From assembly GCF_900099815.1 (NCBI RefSeq), contig NZ_FNCW01000002.1, forward strand, positions 124,001 through 188,000: a stretch of 64,000 nucleotides of DNA, in the 5' to 3' direction. Below are positions 9,400-16,402 of this stretch, in pieces. A program made the translations under genes and the position numbers. This DNA is from Psychroflexus sediminis (GTDB taxonomy: Bacteria; Bacteroidota; Bacteroidia; Flavobacteriales; Flavobacteriaceae). Numbering within the stretch: the stretch's first letter is position 1; each line of letters starts with the position of its first letter. The notes below the pieces were generated by a model. That model was not told where the DNA came from, ran no database searches, and saw only the letters and a program-made list of their open reading frames with translations.

Positions 9400-9882
9400 A
9401 TGAAATACTGTTTCCTTTTTTTAGCTCTGTTGACTGTTCAGGCAAGTTTTTCGCAAAGCGAACTCGAGACCTTACCGGAATTTAATATCTTCACTTTGGA
9501 GGGGGAGTCCTTTAATCAGGATGATATCAAAACGGGCAGTTCCAGTTATTTTATATATTATGATCCTTCCTGCGGGCATTGTGTAAGAGCTTTTAAAGTC
9601 CTGAATCTCAAATCAGAGCAGCTCAAAAATGCGGATGTTCAGATTTACACAGTTTCTGCAGGCACAGATTATCAGACCCTTACGTTTTTTGAGGAAATCG
9701 CTCCACGGCTTAAAACCCTTGACAATCTCCACATTTTAAAAGACAGAGATTATGCCTTTGCCGATATATTCTTTGTCGGACTATTCCCAAGTGGATATTT
9801 ATACGATGAAGAAAACAAACTCGTCAAAACCTATGAAGGCGAAGCTGAAGCGGTTCTTTTTTTAAACGATTTGCCTGAATAG
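9400..9882 (+). CDS. Exported thioredoxin-fold protein with CGHC motif
   Basis: This 160-residue protein has a signal peptide (MKYCFLFLALLTVQASFS) and a thioredoxin-like fold. The segment YFIYYDPSCGHCVRAF holds a Cys58-Gly-His-Cys61 redox pair, the motif found in protein disulfide isomerase-type and TlpA/redoxin-like proteins. It probably works in the periplasm on disulfides or as a reductant. No cytochrome-maturation or dsb gene is next to it, so a substrate cannot be named. It stands alone between a divergent helicase gene and the peptide-export island, and a terminator hairpin starts right after its stop. Confidence 0.8.
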   Translation: MKYCFLFLALLTVQASFSQSELETLPEFNIFTLEGESFNQDDIKTGSSSYFIYYDPSCGHCVRAFKVLNLKSEQLKNADVQIYTVSAGTDYQTLTFFEEIAPRLKTLDNLHILKDRDYAFADIFFVGLFPSGYLYDEENKLVKTYEGEAEAVLFLNDLPE

Positions 9883-9915
9883 AGAGGAAGCTAAAGCTTT
9901 AACCTCTTTTTTTTC
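9883..9915 (+). terminator. Intrinsic terminator after the redoxin gene
   Basis: AGAGG, AAGCT, AA, AGCTT, a 3-base bulge and CCTCT form a hairpin followed by a run of eight T. It starts one base after the redoxin stop codon. Confidence 0.75.
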
Positions 9916-9996
9916 TATGATGTATTTGAAAGTATGCCTATGAAAAGCATACAAGTAAGTATTTAAGCTTTCAAAAGTTTAACAGAAGTATCTTAG

Positions 9997-10036
9997 GTCA
10001 ACCCTGCGAGAGTTTCAAACCCTTGCAGGGCTTTTT
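9997..10036 (+). repeat. Terminator-like repeat at left edge of the peptide island
   Basis: GTCAACCCTGCGAGAGTTT, C, AAACCCTTGCAGGG forms a stem (CCCTGC/GCAGGG and GTTT/AAAC) followed by CTTTTT. A near-identical copy is at 16321-16357. Between this element and the next gene (10037-10202) the DNA is AT-rich and holds AAAGTGAAT and AAAGTAAT motifs (10114-10130) that may be regulatory. Confidence 0.7.
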
Positions 10037-10202
10037 GATTATTAACCAGTCGACTTCTTATAAATCTTTTTATTTCCTAAAGTTTAGAAATATATCTAGC
10101 TCAATAGATTCAAAAAGTGAATAAAGTAATCTAATTTAGATTTAAGTTGTCGATAAAGTTATAATTTTTTGCTCTTATATAGCTTTTCTTTATATTAAAA
10201 AA

Positions 10203-11357
10203 GTGAACTTCAGTTCTGACCCAGTTCATACACAGGAAAACTTAATCAATAAGTATTCTACCCAAACCAATTTGGTATATATTATTGTATTGCTTAGCCT
10301 TGTCGGGTTGTTGGTTTCCCTGCCTTTTATTAAAATAGATATCACTGCGCAAAGCAGAGGTATTGTAAGGAGTGAAATGGAAGATATTCCGCTTTTTTCT
10401 GTAGTAAGTGGAAGGATTGAATACATAGATCTTAAAAATAACCAACATGTCAATCTGGGTGATACTCTTCTTATCGTGGCCAAAGACATAATAGATGTCC
10501 AAAAAAAAATTCAGGAACAACTAAAGGATACTGATAGCCTGCTCTATGTAGATTATAATCACGCCATTAGTTCCCAAAAAGATTCTATTGAAACTACAAC
10601 TGTTCTGGAAGATTATATACAATATGAAGCCAGTCTAAATGAACTTAAAACCAGAGAAGAACAATCACGCGCTAACTTTAATCGATATAAAATTCTTTAT
10701 GAAAAAGGGGTGATTGCAAAAATGGAATACGAACACTATTTATACAAACTCCGCCAAGACCAGAGGGCCTTATCTGCTTTAAAAAAAAGGCAAATAGCCG
10801 ACTGGGAATTTCAGAAAAGAAACCTCCTTGAAAAACTTCAACAACAAAAAGGAAGTCTGGAAAGACTAGATGCTGAAGAAGAAAATTACTTTATCACTGC
10901 TCCAGAAAAAGGAACTATAGATCGTTTTGTCGGTTTACAGGAACATTCTTTTATTATGCCACAACAAGCTATAGCTTACTTGTCTCCAGACAACATATTA
11001 ATTGTAGAAAATATGGTAAGTCCTCGGGATATTGGACTTATCAAAATAGGACAAGAGGTGAAATTCCAGTTAGATGCTTTCAATTACAACCAATGGGGTC
11101 TCTTAACTGGTAAAGTATATGACATCGCTCAAAATGTGACTATCGAAAACGAAAAAGTGTTTTTTAGAGTTCGCTCAGAGTTAGACGAGACGACATTAAG
11201 CCTAAAAAACGGGTATGCCGCTTCTATAAGTAAAGGAATGACTCTTACCTCCAGGTTTATTATTACTGAAAGAAGTCTTTATGATTTGATTTTTGATAAA
11301 GTAGATGATTGGCTTAATCCAAAATTAATGACCCAATATGGCATCCTTACAAATTAA
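10203..11357 (+). CDS. HlyD-type membrane fusion protein of a peptide exporter
   Basis: This 384-residue protein starts with GTG. It has a cytoplasmic N-terminus, one membrane helix (LVYIIVLLSLVGLLVSLPFI), a lipoyl/barrel-sandwich half (SRGIVRSEMEDIPLFSVVSG and GDTLLIV), a coiled-coil hairpin (about residues 110-220) and the returning half (APEKGTIDRFVGLQEHSFI). This is the layout of adaptor proteins that bridge an inner-membrane ABC exporter to the outer membrane. It overlaps the C39-peptidase ABC transporter gene by 20 bases, so the two are co-translated and should work together exporting the double-glycine peptides encoded downstream. No outer-membrane TolC partner is present in the window. 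Confidence 0.88.
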   Translation: MNFSSDPVHTQENLINKYSTQTNLVYIIVLLSLVGLLVSLPFIKIDITAQSRGIVRSEMEDIPLFSVVSGRIEYIDLKNNQHVNLGDTLLIVAKDIIDVQKKIQEQLKDTDSLLYVDYNHAISSQKDSIETTTVLEDYIQYEASLNELKTREEQSRANFNRYKILYEKGVIAKMEYEHYLYKLRQDQRALSALKKRQIADWEFQKRNLLEKLQQQKGSLERLDAEEENYFITAPEKGTIDRFVGLQEHSFIMPQQAIAYLSPDNILIVENMVSPRDIGLIKIGQEVKFQLDAFNYNQWGLLTGKVYDIAQNVTIENEKVFFRVRSELDETTLSLKNGYAASISKGMTLTSRFIITERSLYDLIFDKVDDWLNPKLMTQYGILTN

Positions 11358-13497
11358 ACAACATGATATAAAAGACTGCGGAGCAGCTTGCTTAGCTTCT
11401 ATTGGCAACCATTATAACGTCAATCTGCCCATAGCTAGAATAAGACAAATCGCTCATACAGATAAACGTGGCACCAATGTTTTGGGCATGATAGAAGCTG
11501 CCGAAAAAATGGGCTTTACCGCAAAAGGGGTAAAAGGAGGGCTGGATGCTTTAGACCAAATACCTTTACCTGCTGTTGCTCATGTTGTTTTAAAAAATCA
11601 ACTGCAACATTATGTGGTTATCTATAAAGTTTCCCTGAAAGGGGAAGGGAAACTAAAAGTCATGGATCCTGGTCTTGGTAAGTTTAAAACCTATACTGCC
11701 AGGGAGTTTCAGGAAATATGGAGCGGAGTTCTCATTTTATTTGCCAAAAGCAACGACTTTAAAATCTATAATGAACAAATTTCACCCATCAAACGTTTTT
11801 ATGACTTAATACATCCTCATAAATCTATTCTTTTTCAGGCTTTATTTGGTGCTATTGTATTTACGCTTCTTGGATTAGCCATGTCTATTTATATTCAGAA
11901 AATAACGGACTATGTACTGGTTGAAGGCAATAGAAATTTATTGAATCTTTTGAGTTTTGGAATGATCGGGATTATTTTACTAAGGCTTTTTGTAGGAGCA
12001 TCCAAAAGTATAATTGTACTCAAAACAGGACAAATCATAGATACCAAACTTATTTTGGGATACTATAAGCACTTGCTCAAACTTCCACAAACCTTTTTTG
12101 ATACCATGCAGATTGGAGAAATCACTTCTCGGGTTAGCGATGCCGTAAAAATAAGAGCCTTTATAAACGATGTCGCCATAGATATGGTAGTCAACATCTT
12201 TATTGTGGTCTTTTCCTTTGGGCTGATGTTTACCTTTTACTGGAAACTGGCATTAGTCATCTTACTCGTCATCCCACTTTATATTATCATTTATGCCATC
12301 ATGAACTACTTCAACAAAAAGGTGGAACGGCGAATGATGGAAAATGCGGCTTCACTGGAAACGCAACTTGTGGAAAGTCTAAGCAATATAAGAACCGTAA
12401 AAGAATTTGGAATTGAAGGTTACTCTAATATTAAAACCGAAAACCGATTTGTAAAGCTATTATTTACCACCTATACCTCTGGATTAAACTCTGTATTTGC
12501 AGGTAGCTCCACACAGTTTATAGCGTCTATTTTTACGGTAATTTTGATGTGGGTGGGGGCAGGTTATGTGATTGACCAGGAAATTACCCCGGGAGAACTG
12601 TTCTCGTTTTATGCCTTAATAGGCTACTTTACAGGCCCTATCGCTTCGCTTATTGGCATGAACAAAACCATACAAAATGCCCTTATAGCTTCAGACCGTC
12701 TTTTTGAAATCATGGATTTGGAACGCGAGGAAACGACGCATAAATCCCATTTACCCAAAGAAGAAGTAGGCGATATTCGGTTTGAAAATGTAAGCTTTAG
12801 ATACGGTTCCAGGGTGCAAGTCTTTGAAAATTTCTCATGCCACTTCCCTAAAAATCAAACGACCGCCATCGTGGGTGAAAGCGGTTGCGGAAAAACGACA
12901 CTCATTTCTTTAATACAAGCCTTATATCCTCTAAAGGAAGGAAAAATTTATATAGGAAATTTTGACTTAAATTATGTAAGTAAAGAATCCTTAAGAAAAA
13001 GTATAGGTGTTATCCCGCAAGAACTCAAATTATTTACAGGAACAATTATAGAAAACATTGCTTTAGGTGAAGAATTCACCAACATGCAACGTGTTTTAAC
13101 TTTGTCTAAAGAGCTAGGGATAAATGAATTTGTAGAAAAACTACCCATGGGTTTTGAAACCCAGGTTGGGGAAAATGGAGCTATGCTTTCTGGCGGACAA
13201 AAACAACGTATAGCTATAGCACGTGCCTTATATAAAGATCCTGCTATTTTGCTTATGGACGAAGCTACTTCAGCGTTAGATACAACTTCAGAAGAAGTGG
13301 TACAAACTGCAATAGAAAATTTTAAAACCGATAATAAAACCGTTATAGTAATTGCTCACCGCTTAAGCACTATACAAAATGCAGACCGTATTTTGGTAAT
13401 GAAAGGCGGGGAAATAAAAGAAGAAGGAAATCACAAAGACTTAATAAGCTATAAAGGTTTGTACTATGAACTTTGGGAAAAACAAAGCTTAGTTTGA
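11338..13497 (+). CDS. Peptidase-containing ABC transporter (C39 peptidase, membrane domain, ATPase)
   Basis: This 719-residue bacteriocin-type exporter is a three-domain protein. The N-terminal C39 peptidase cuts after Gly-Gly in leader peptides: Cys14 (KDCGAACLAS), His91 (LQHYVVIY) and Asp110 (VMDPG) form its active site. A six-helix membrane domain follows (about 160-440), then an ATPase with Walker A GESGCGKTT, signature LSGGQKQR, Walker B AILLMDEATSAL and switch His IAHRLS. All catalytic residues are intact. It overlaps the adaptor gene upstream and its last 9 bases overlap the convergent XRE regulator gene. The substrate is most likely the peptide encoded at 14034. Confidence 0.96.
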   Translation: MASLQIKQHDIKDCGAACLASIGNHYNVNLPIARIRQIAHTDKRGTNVLGMIEAAEKMGFTAKGVKGGLDALDQIPLPAVAHVVLKNQLQHYVVIYKVSLKGEGKLKVMDPGLGKFKTYTAREFQEIWSGVLILFAKSNDFKIYNEQISPIKRFYDLIHPHKSILFQALFGAIVFTLLGLAMSIYIQKITDYVLVEGNRNLLNLLSFGMIGIILLRLFVGASKSIIVLKTGQIIDTKLILGYYKHLLKLPQTFFDTMQIGEITSRVSDAVKIRAFINDVAIDMVVNIFIVVFSFGLMFTFYWKLALVILLVIPLYIIIYAIMNYFNKKVERRMMENAASLETQLVESLSNIRTVKEFGIEGYSNIKTENRFVKLLFTTYTSGLNSVFAGSSTQFIASIFTVILMWVGAGYVIDQEITPGELFSFYALIGYFTGPIASLIGMNKTIQNALIASDRLFEIMDLEREETTHKSHLPKEEVGDIRFENVSFRYGSRVQVFENFSCHFPKNQTTAIVGESGCGKTTLISLIQALYPLKEGKIYIGNFDLNYVSKESLRKSIGVIPQELKLFTGTIIENIALGEEFTNMQRVLTLSKELGINEFVEKLPMGFETQVGENGAMLSGGQKQRIAIARALYKDPAILLMDEATSALDTTSEEVVQTAIENFKTDNKTVIVIAHRLSTIQNADRILVMKGGEIKEEGNHKDLISYKGLYYELWEKQSLV

Positions 13498-13884
13498 TAA
13501 GCGGAGTTGTTCTAGACTTAATTGTAATTCCCTGATGAGATGATCTTTATCTTTGATGCGCTCCTCATATAAATCAATAATTTTTAAAAGTTGGTCTTTG
13601 CTTTCTTGCTGAAAGCTGGGCATTCGTTGTAGGTATGCGGTAAGGTTTTCTTTACTGGCTTGGGTAAATTGGTATTTAATACCTGTTTCTAATAAGTCTT
13701 CAAGTTCTACTTCTAGGATCTCTGCAATTTTGAATAAACGCTCTACACTGAGTTTAGTTTGATTGCGTTCAATTTTAGAATAAGCAGCCTGACTTATATC
13801 TAAACAAATGGCCATATAATCATGTGAATAGTATTTATTCTTTCTTACACGTTCAATATTTTTTAACACCTTTATGATTTCCAT
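13489..13884 (-). CDS. XRE-family helix-turn-helix regulator
   Basis: This protein has about 131 residues. The N-terminal 70 form a Cro/CI-type HTH (KNIERVRKNKYYSHDYMAI, LDISQAAYSKIERNQTKLS, VERLFKIAEILEVELEDLLE). The C-terminal part is a charged helix, probably a coiled-coil dimerisation region (LLKIIDLYEERIKDKDHLIR). I start it at ATG 13884; a longer frame to 13944 would add a hydrophobic stretch unlike the family. The gene is convergent with the exporter and divergent from the double-glycine peptide gene, a position typical of a local regulator. Repeated AAAGTAATG motifs in the divergent intergenic region are candidate binding sites. Confidence 0.88.
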   Translation of the reverse strand: MEIIKVLKNIERVRKNKYYSHDYMAICLDISQAAYSKIERNQTKLSVERLFKIAEILEVELEDLLETGIKYQFTQASKENLTAYLQRMPSFQQESKDQLLKIIDLYEERIKDKDHLIRELQLSLEQLRLSN

Positions 13885-13904
13885 AAGTGATAAAGTTTTT
13901 ATTA

Positions 13905-13933
13905 AAAGTAATGAAATATTATATAAAGTAATG
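13905..13933. promoter_or_regulatory. Candidate operator: AAAGTAATG direct repeats
   Basis: AAAGTAATG occurs at 13905-13913 and again at 13925-13933, exactly 20 bases (about two helical turns) apart, between the XRE regulator and the peptide gene. AAAGTAAT also occurs at 14002-14009 and at 10123-10130 before the exporter operon. The motif is AT-rich, so chance is possible. Confidence 0.35.
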
Positions 13934-14033
13934 GAAGGCAACAAGTTAACCTTTTAATTTTATATTATCAAAATATCTCGAGAAAAACTTTTGATGCGAT
14001 TAAAGTAATTTATTAACTTAAATCTTAGAAATC

Positions 14034-14240
14034 ATGAATTTAAAAAATTTAAATGTGACTGAGCTGAGCACTCAGGAAGTTCAAGAAACTGAAGGAGGGT
14101 TTTTTGGAGAATGGGGCTCTGTCCTATTTGATCTTTATTATGGTAATGGTGCTGGTTGGGTACATTACAAATGTGGTGAAGCATGGAATAGAAGGCATAA
14201 TGATATAGATGCTTCGCTCAACACAGGCGTTCAAGCTTAA
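14034..14240 (+). CDS. Double-glycine leader peptide, bacteriocin-like precursor
   Basis: The 68-residue precursor has a classic leader: MNLKNLNVTELSTQEVQ, then ETEGG, with the conserved hydrophobic and acidic positions (L, ELS, QE) seen in substrates of C39-peptidase exporters. Cleavage after Gly-Gly would release a 46-residue, Gly- and aromatic-rich peptide beginning FFGEWGSVLFDLYYGNGAGW and holding a single Cys. There are no lanthipeptide or sactipeptide modification genes nearby, so an unmodified class II-like peptide is most likely; a signalling role is also possible. The gene is followed by its own strong terminator. It is the best candidate cargo of the exporter at 11338. Confidence 0.82.
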   Translation: MNLKNLNVTELSTQEVQETEGGFFGEWGSVLFDLYYGNGAGWVHYKCGEAWNRRHNDIDASLNTGVQA

Positions 14241-14264
14241 TTTTTTTAAATTGAATAAGGTTTG

Positions 14265-14310
14265 AAGCAATTTGGTTTTTGTTTTCCATACCAAATTGCT
14301 TTTTCTTTTT
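14265..14310 (+). terminator. Intrinsic terminator after the double-glycine peptide gene
   Basis: AAGCAATTTGGT (14265-14276) and ACCAAATTGCTT (14290-14301) form a perfect 12-base stem followed by T-rich sequence. Confidence 0.9.
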
Positions 14311-14366
14311 ACTCTTAATTTTTAATAGTTAAAATTCTATAATTATTTACTGGATTCTTCATTTAA

Positions 14367-15224
14367 ATGCCTTATAAAAATTCACATATTAAAGGTTGGG
14401 TCAGAGTTCTATTTGTCATAATAGCTTACCTTTTTGTAGGAAATGTGTTTAAATTAATAGGTGTTGTAGTGGCGGGTATTGATATGTATACACAATTTAA
14501 TCAAGCCACTATATTACAATTGCTCACAGTTACTTTTTTTGATTTTATAGGAATTGTAGCTGTTCTGTTTCTTTTTTTAAAAATAATTGATAAAGAGTCC
14601 TTTATCGGTATTGGATTATGTTTAAGAAATAGATCTGTTGATATTCTCATAGGGATATTAATAGGTTTCTTTACAATGAGTTTGGGTATATTAGCTTTGA
14701 TATCAATTGATGCTATAAGTTACAAAGGAGTCAATTTAGACCTATATGAACTATGCTATATGTTTTTTCTTTATATTATAGTTGCTCTAAAGGAGGAATT
14801 ATTGTATCGGGCTTATATTTTACGTAATTTGATGTATTCTTTCAACAAATATAAAGCCTTACTTATATCTGCTGTTTTGTTTGCTTTAATGCATAGTATG
14901 AATTCAAATTTATCTGTTTTAACATTTATAAATATTTTTTTAGGAGGGATTATGCTAGGGCTACCGTACATGTTAAATAAAAATTTATGGTTCCCAATAA
15001 CTCTTCATTTTAGTTGGAATTTTTTTCAATCTTTATTCGGTGTTAATGCTGGAGATGCCCCATATTCTTTATTTGTATTCCAGAAATCTGGAAGTGGCAT
15101 GATAAATATTGGTGAATCTTACTTTGAACAGCCTCTTTTGTTTACCCTGATGTATATGGTTTTGATTATCGCTATATATATCTGGTATCGTAAAAAGCAG
15201 GCTTCAACCCATGCAACAGAGTAA
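14367..15224 (+). CDS. CPBP family intramembrane metalloprotease
   Basis: This 285-residue protein has about seven or eight membrane helices and the three CPBP/Abi motifs: Glu143-Glu144 in KEELLYRAYILR (EExxxR), His176 in FALMHSMN, and His214 with Asn218 in HFSWNFFQS. Members of this family cleave prenylated proteins in eukaryotes; in bacteria they often sit in bacteriocin loci, where some act in immunity or peptide maturation. Its position between the double-glycine peptide and a run of small membrane peptides supports such a role here, but this is inference from context. Its last 14 bases overlap a small ORF at 15211. Confidence 0.9.
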   Translation: MPYKNSHIKGWVRVLFVIIAYLFVGNVFKLIGVVVAGIDMYTQFNQATILQLLTVTFFDFIGIVAVLFLFLKIIDKESFIGIGLCLRNRSVDILIGILIGFFTMSLGILALISIDAISYKGVNLDLYELCYMFFLYIIVALKEELLYRAYILRNLMYSFNKYKALLISAVLFALMHSMNSNLSVLTFINIFLGGIMLGLPYMLNKNLWFPITLHFSWNFFQSLFGVNAGDAPYSLFVFQKSGSGMINIGESYFEQPLLFTLMYMVLIIAIYIWYRKKQASTHATE

Positions 15225-15366
15225 AAATTATCTAAGAACGATTAATATTCAAAATGATGATACATTATTCAAGAGTGTTGAGGTAAAAATTCTTATCTAT
15301 TTGATTATGTATGTTCTTAAAGATTTAGACTCGGTCCAAAAATTTTTAGCTTGGTTGGTTTTATAA
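15211..15366 (+). CDS. Small ORF A, 51 residues, overlapping the CPBP gene end
   Basis: The ATG lies 14 bases inside the end of the CPBP gene in another frame, which suggests translational coupling. The product begins MQQSKNYLRTINIQNDD and has a C-terminal hydrophobic part (KILIYLIMYVLKDL, then SVQKFLAWLVL). The region from 15284 to 15367 is repeated at 15622-15710 with a mix of silent and conservative codon changes, as expected for coding DNA. A 4-base deletion relative to the second copy (near 15348) changes the frame and ends this product early after LAWLVL. No known family is recognised. Confidence 0.45.
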   Translation: MQQSKNYLRTINIQNDDTLFKSVEVKILIYLIMYVLKDLDSVQKFLAWLVL

Positions 15367-15367
15367 C
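15284..15367 (+). repeat. Direct repeat, copy 1 (copy 2 at 15622-15710)
   Basis: About 85 bases are repeated 338 bases downstream at roughly 90 percent identity by eye, with a 4-base deletion near the end of copy 1 and a 1-base difference near the start. Copy 1 is part of small ORF A and copy 2 of small ORF C, so this is a local duplication of a small gene. Confidence 0.85.
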
Positions 15368-15432
15368 TGTGATTGGGTAAGGATCTAGAGAGATGAGTAA
15401 TTAGAATCAGCAATATTTTTAATAAAAATTAT

Positions 15433-15534
15433 ATGTTTAAGAAATCGGAAAGTTTTCTAATTTTATTATCAATTCTGTTAATAAGCTTATTGATAATCTA
15501 TACTTTAGGTAAGTACTTGGGCCGATATTTATAG
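15433..15534 (+). CDS. Small ORF B, single-helix peptide with YxLGKxLG tail
   Basis: This ORF of 33 residues has a short polar start (MFKKSES), one hydrophobic helix (FLILLSILLISLLII) and the tail YTLGKYLGRYL. The tail matches those of small ORFs D and E and of the degenerate double-glycine peptide at 15907. It includes a GxxxG motif (GKYLG), of the sort that packs helices in two-peptide bacteriocins and in membrane-helix dimers. There is no signal peptide cleavage site or double-glycine leader. The shared tail in several adjacent frames is the reason to call it a gene. It could be a partner, immunity or toxin-like membrane peptide. Confidence 0.5.
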   Translation: MFKKSESFLILLSILLISLLIIYTLGKYLGRYL

Positions 15535-15645
15535 GGTCTACGATTTTAAATTATTAATGAAATCGAACAGAATTCTAGCCTATAACTTTAAAAAGTGATG
15601 TGCTTATTTAACTTATCTGCATAAAAATATCTTATCTACTTGATT

Positions 15646-15762
15646 ATGTATGTTCTTAAAGAGTTAGACTCGGTTCAAAATTTTTTAGCCTATTTGGTTG
15701 GTTTTATAACGGATATACGGGATGGAGTTTTAGAAGCGATCGAAGAACATAATTCAAATTAA
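15646..15762 (+). CDS. Small ORF C, 38 residues, duplicated copy of ORF A region
   Basis: It begins MYVLKELDSVQNFLAYLVGF and ends ITDIRDGVLEAIEEHNSN. Compared with ORF A it keeps the hydrophobic YVLK.LDSVQ.FLA segment but reads on through the point where ORF A is frame-shifted, giving an amphipathic acidic end. An in-frame TTG at 15640 could extend it by two residues. It lies 6 bases before small ORF D, so the two may be co-translated. No family is recognised. Coding support comes from the conserved frame between the two copies. Confidence 0.45.
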   Translation: MYVLKELDSVQNFLAYLVGFITDIRDGVLEAIEEHNSN

Positions 15763-15768
15763 AAAGTT

Positions 15769-15906
15769 ATGACAAGAGAACAGATTAAACCATTAATTTA
15801 CCTATTATCAAGCATTTTAGGGATATTATTATATTTAAGTATAGCGGATATATCATATGATTTTGGTAAAGAACTAGGGGTTTATTTATGCTCTCTCCAA
15901 AAGTAA
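15769..15906 (+). CDS. Small ORF D, single-helix peptide with YDFGKELG tail
   Basis: This ORF of 45 residues begins MTREQIKPLIYLLSSILGIL, continues as a membrane helix, and carries ISYDFGKELGVYL before a short end CSLQK. The ISYxxGKxLG segment aligns with ORF B, ORF E and the double-glycine remnant that follows. The final CSLQK goes beyond where ORF B stops, and the stop codon is in the same frame as the peptide remnant at 15907, so a deletion may have fused the end of ORF D to the lost start of that gene. It follows ORF C after 6 bases. Confidence 0.5.
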   Translation: MTREQIKPLIYLLSSILGILLYLSIADISYDFGKELGVYLCSLQK

Positions 15907-16080
15907 AAATGTGTTTATAAATCAAATGCAACTGAGCTTACTCAGCAAGAACAAAGGAATATTAATGGAGGTGCTTGGTGGATAGTTGTAGCAGCTTGCA
16001 TAACTGCAGTTAATGAATTAGGTGATATTGCCTACAATATAGGATACGACATAGGTGAGTCTATGGTTAAAAATCAATAG
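15907..16080 (+). pseudogene. Double-glycine bacteriocin-like peptide lacking a start codon
   Basis: This open frame encodes a leader-like stretch KSNATELTQQEQRNINGG followed by a core AWWIVVAACITAVNELGDIA, then YNIGYDIGESMVKNQ. The leader resembles that of the peptide at 14034 (NVTELSTQE...GG). The core has a hydrophobic helix and the same Y-x-I-G-x-x-I-G tail as the small ORFs around it, as in class IIb-type peptides. No ATG, GTG or TTG lies between the stop of ORF D (same frame, 15904-15906) and the leader, so it looks inactivated at its 5' end unless read-through or a rare start is used. An inverted repeat ATACCGT/ACGGTAT (16088-16118) follows. Confidence 0.6.
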
Positions 16081-16142
16081 TTTTATTATACCGTAATAAT
16101 GAGAAGTTACAACGGTATGTTTTAACATTAATAAATTTAATT

Positions 16143-16274
16143 ATGGAAGTGAAATTTGATTCTATTTATGAAACTGTTCTATTTTATATTTTTGTTCTGA
16201 TAATTCTTATTAATTCGATCGGTAACATTATGTATGAATTAGGAAAAACATTGGGGAGAGGCTTAATAGATTAG
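16143..16274 (+). CDS. Small ORF E, single-helix peptide with YELGKTLGR tail
   Basis: This ORF of 43 residues begins MEVKFDSIYETVLFYIFVLI, continues with a hydrophobic helix, and ends GNIMYELGKTLGRGLID. The tail is closest to ORF B (YTLGKYLGRYL) and ORF D (YDFGKELGVYL). It has no double-glycine leader, so it would not be a C39 substrate; it may insert in the membrane directly. A terminator-like repeat follows 46 bases after its stop. It is the last recognisable member of the small-peptide run. No database family is recognised by eye. Confidence 0.5.
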   Translation: MEVKFDSIYETVLFYIFVLIILINSIGNIMYELGKTLGRGLID

Positions 16275-16320
16275 TTTTCAAACTTAATCCCCCTAGTTAT
16301 TATTTTTTTTTAATCTTTAT

Positions 16321-16402
16321 GTCAACCCTGCGAGAGTTTTAAACTCTTACAGGGTTTTCTTGGTCAAAAAACTCCCATTACCGGCGATATTTTCTCGCAG
16401 GG
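16321..16402 (+). repeat. Terminator-like repeat at right edge of the peptide island
   Basis: 16321-16357 repeats the element at 9997-10036 with a few substitutions (GTCAACCCTGCGAGAGTTTT, then AAACTCTTACAGGG and a T-rich tail). An inverted copy of its arm, TCTCGCAGGG, is at 16393-16402, pairing with CCCTGCGAGA at 16326-16335. The rest of the stretch to 16608 holds no convincing gene. Confidence 0.7.

Noticed and set aside
10203-13497. Type I protein secretion (hemolysin-type) system
   Set aside because: The ABC protein keeps a complete C39 active site and the nearby substrate has a double-glycine leader. No RTX-repeat protein is present, so peptide export fits better.
14034-14240. Lanthipeptide or sactipeptide precursor
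   Set aside because: The core has a single Cys, and no dehydratase, cyclase or radical SAM gene lies in the island. The radical SAM gene at 41138 is ArsS and is 27 kb away.
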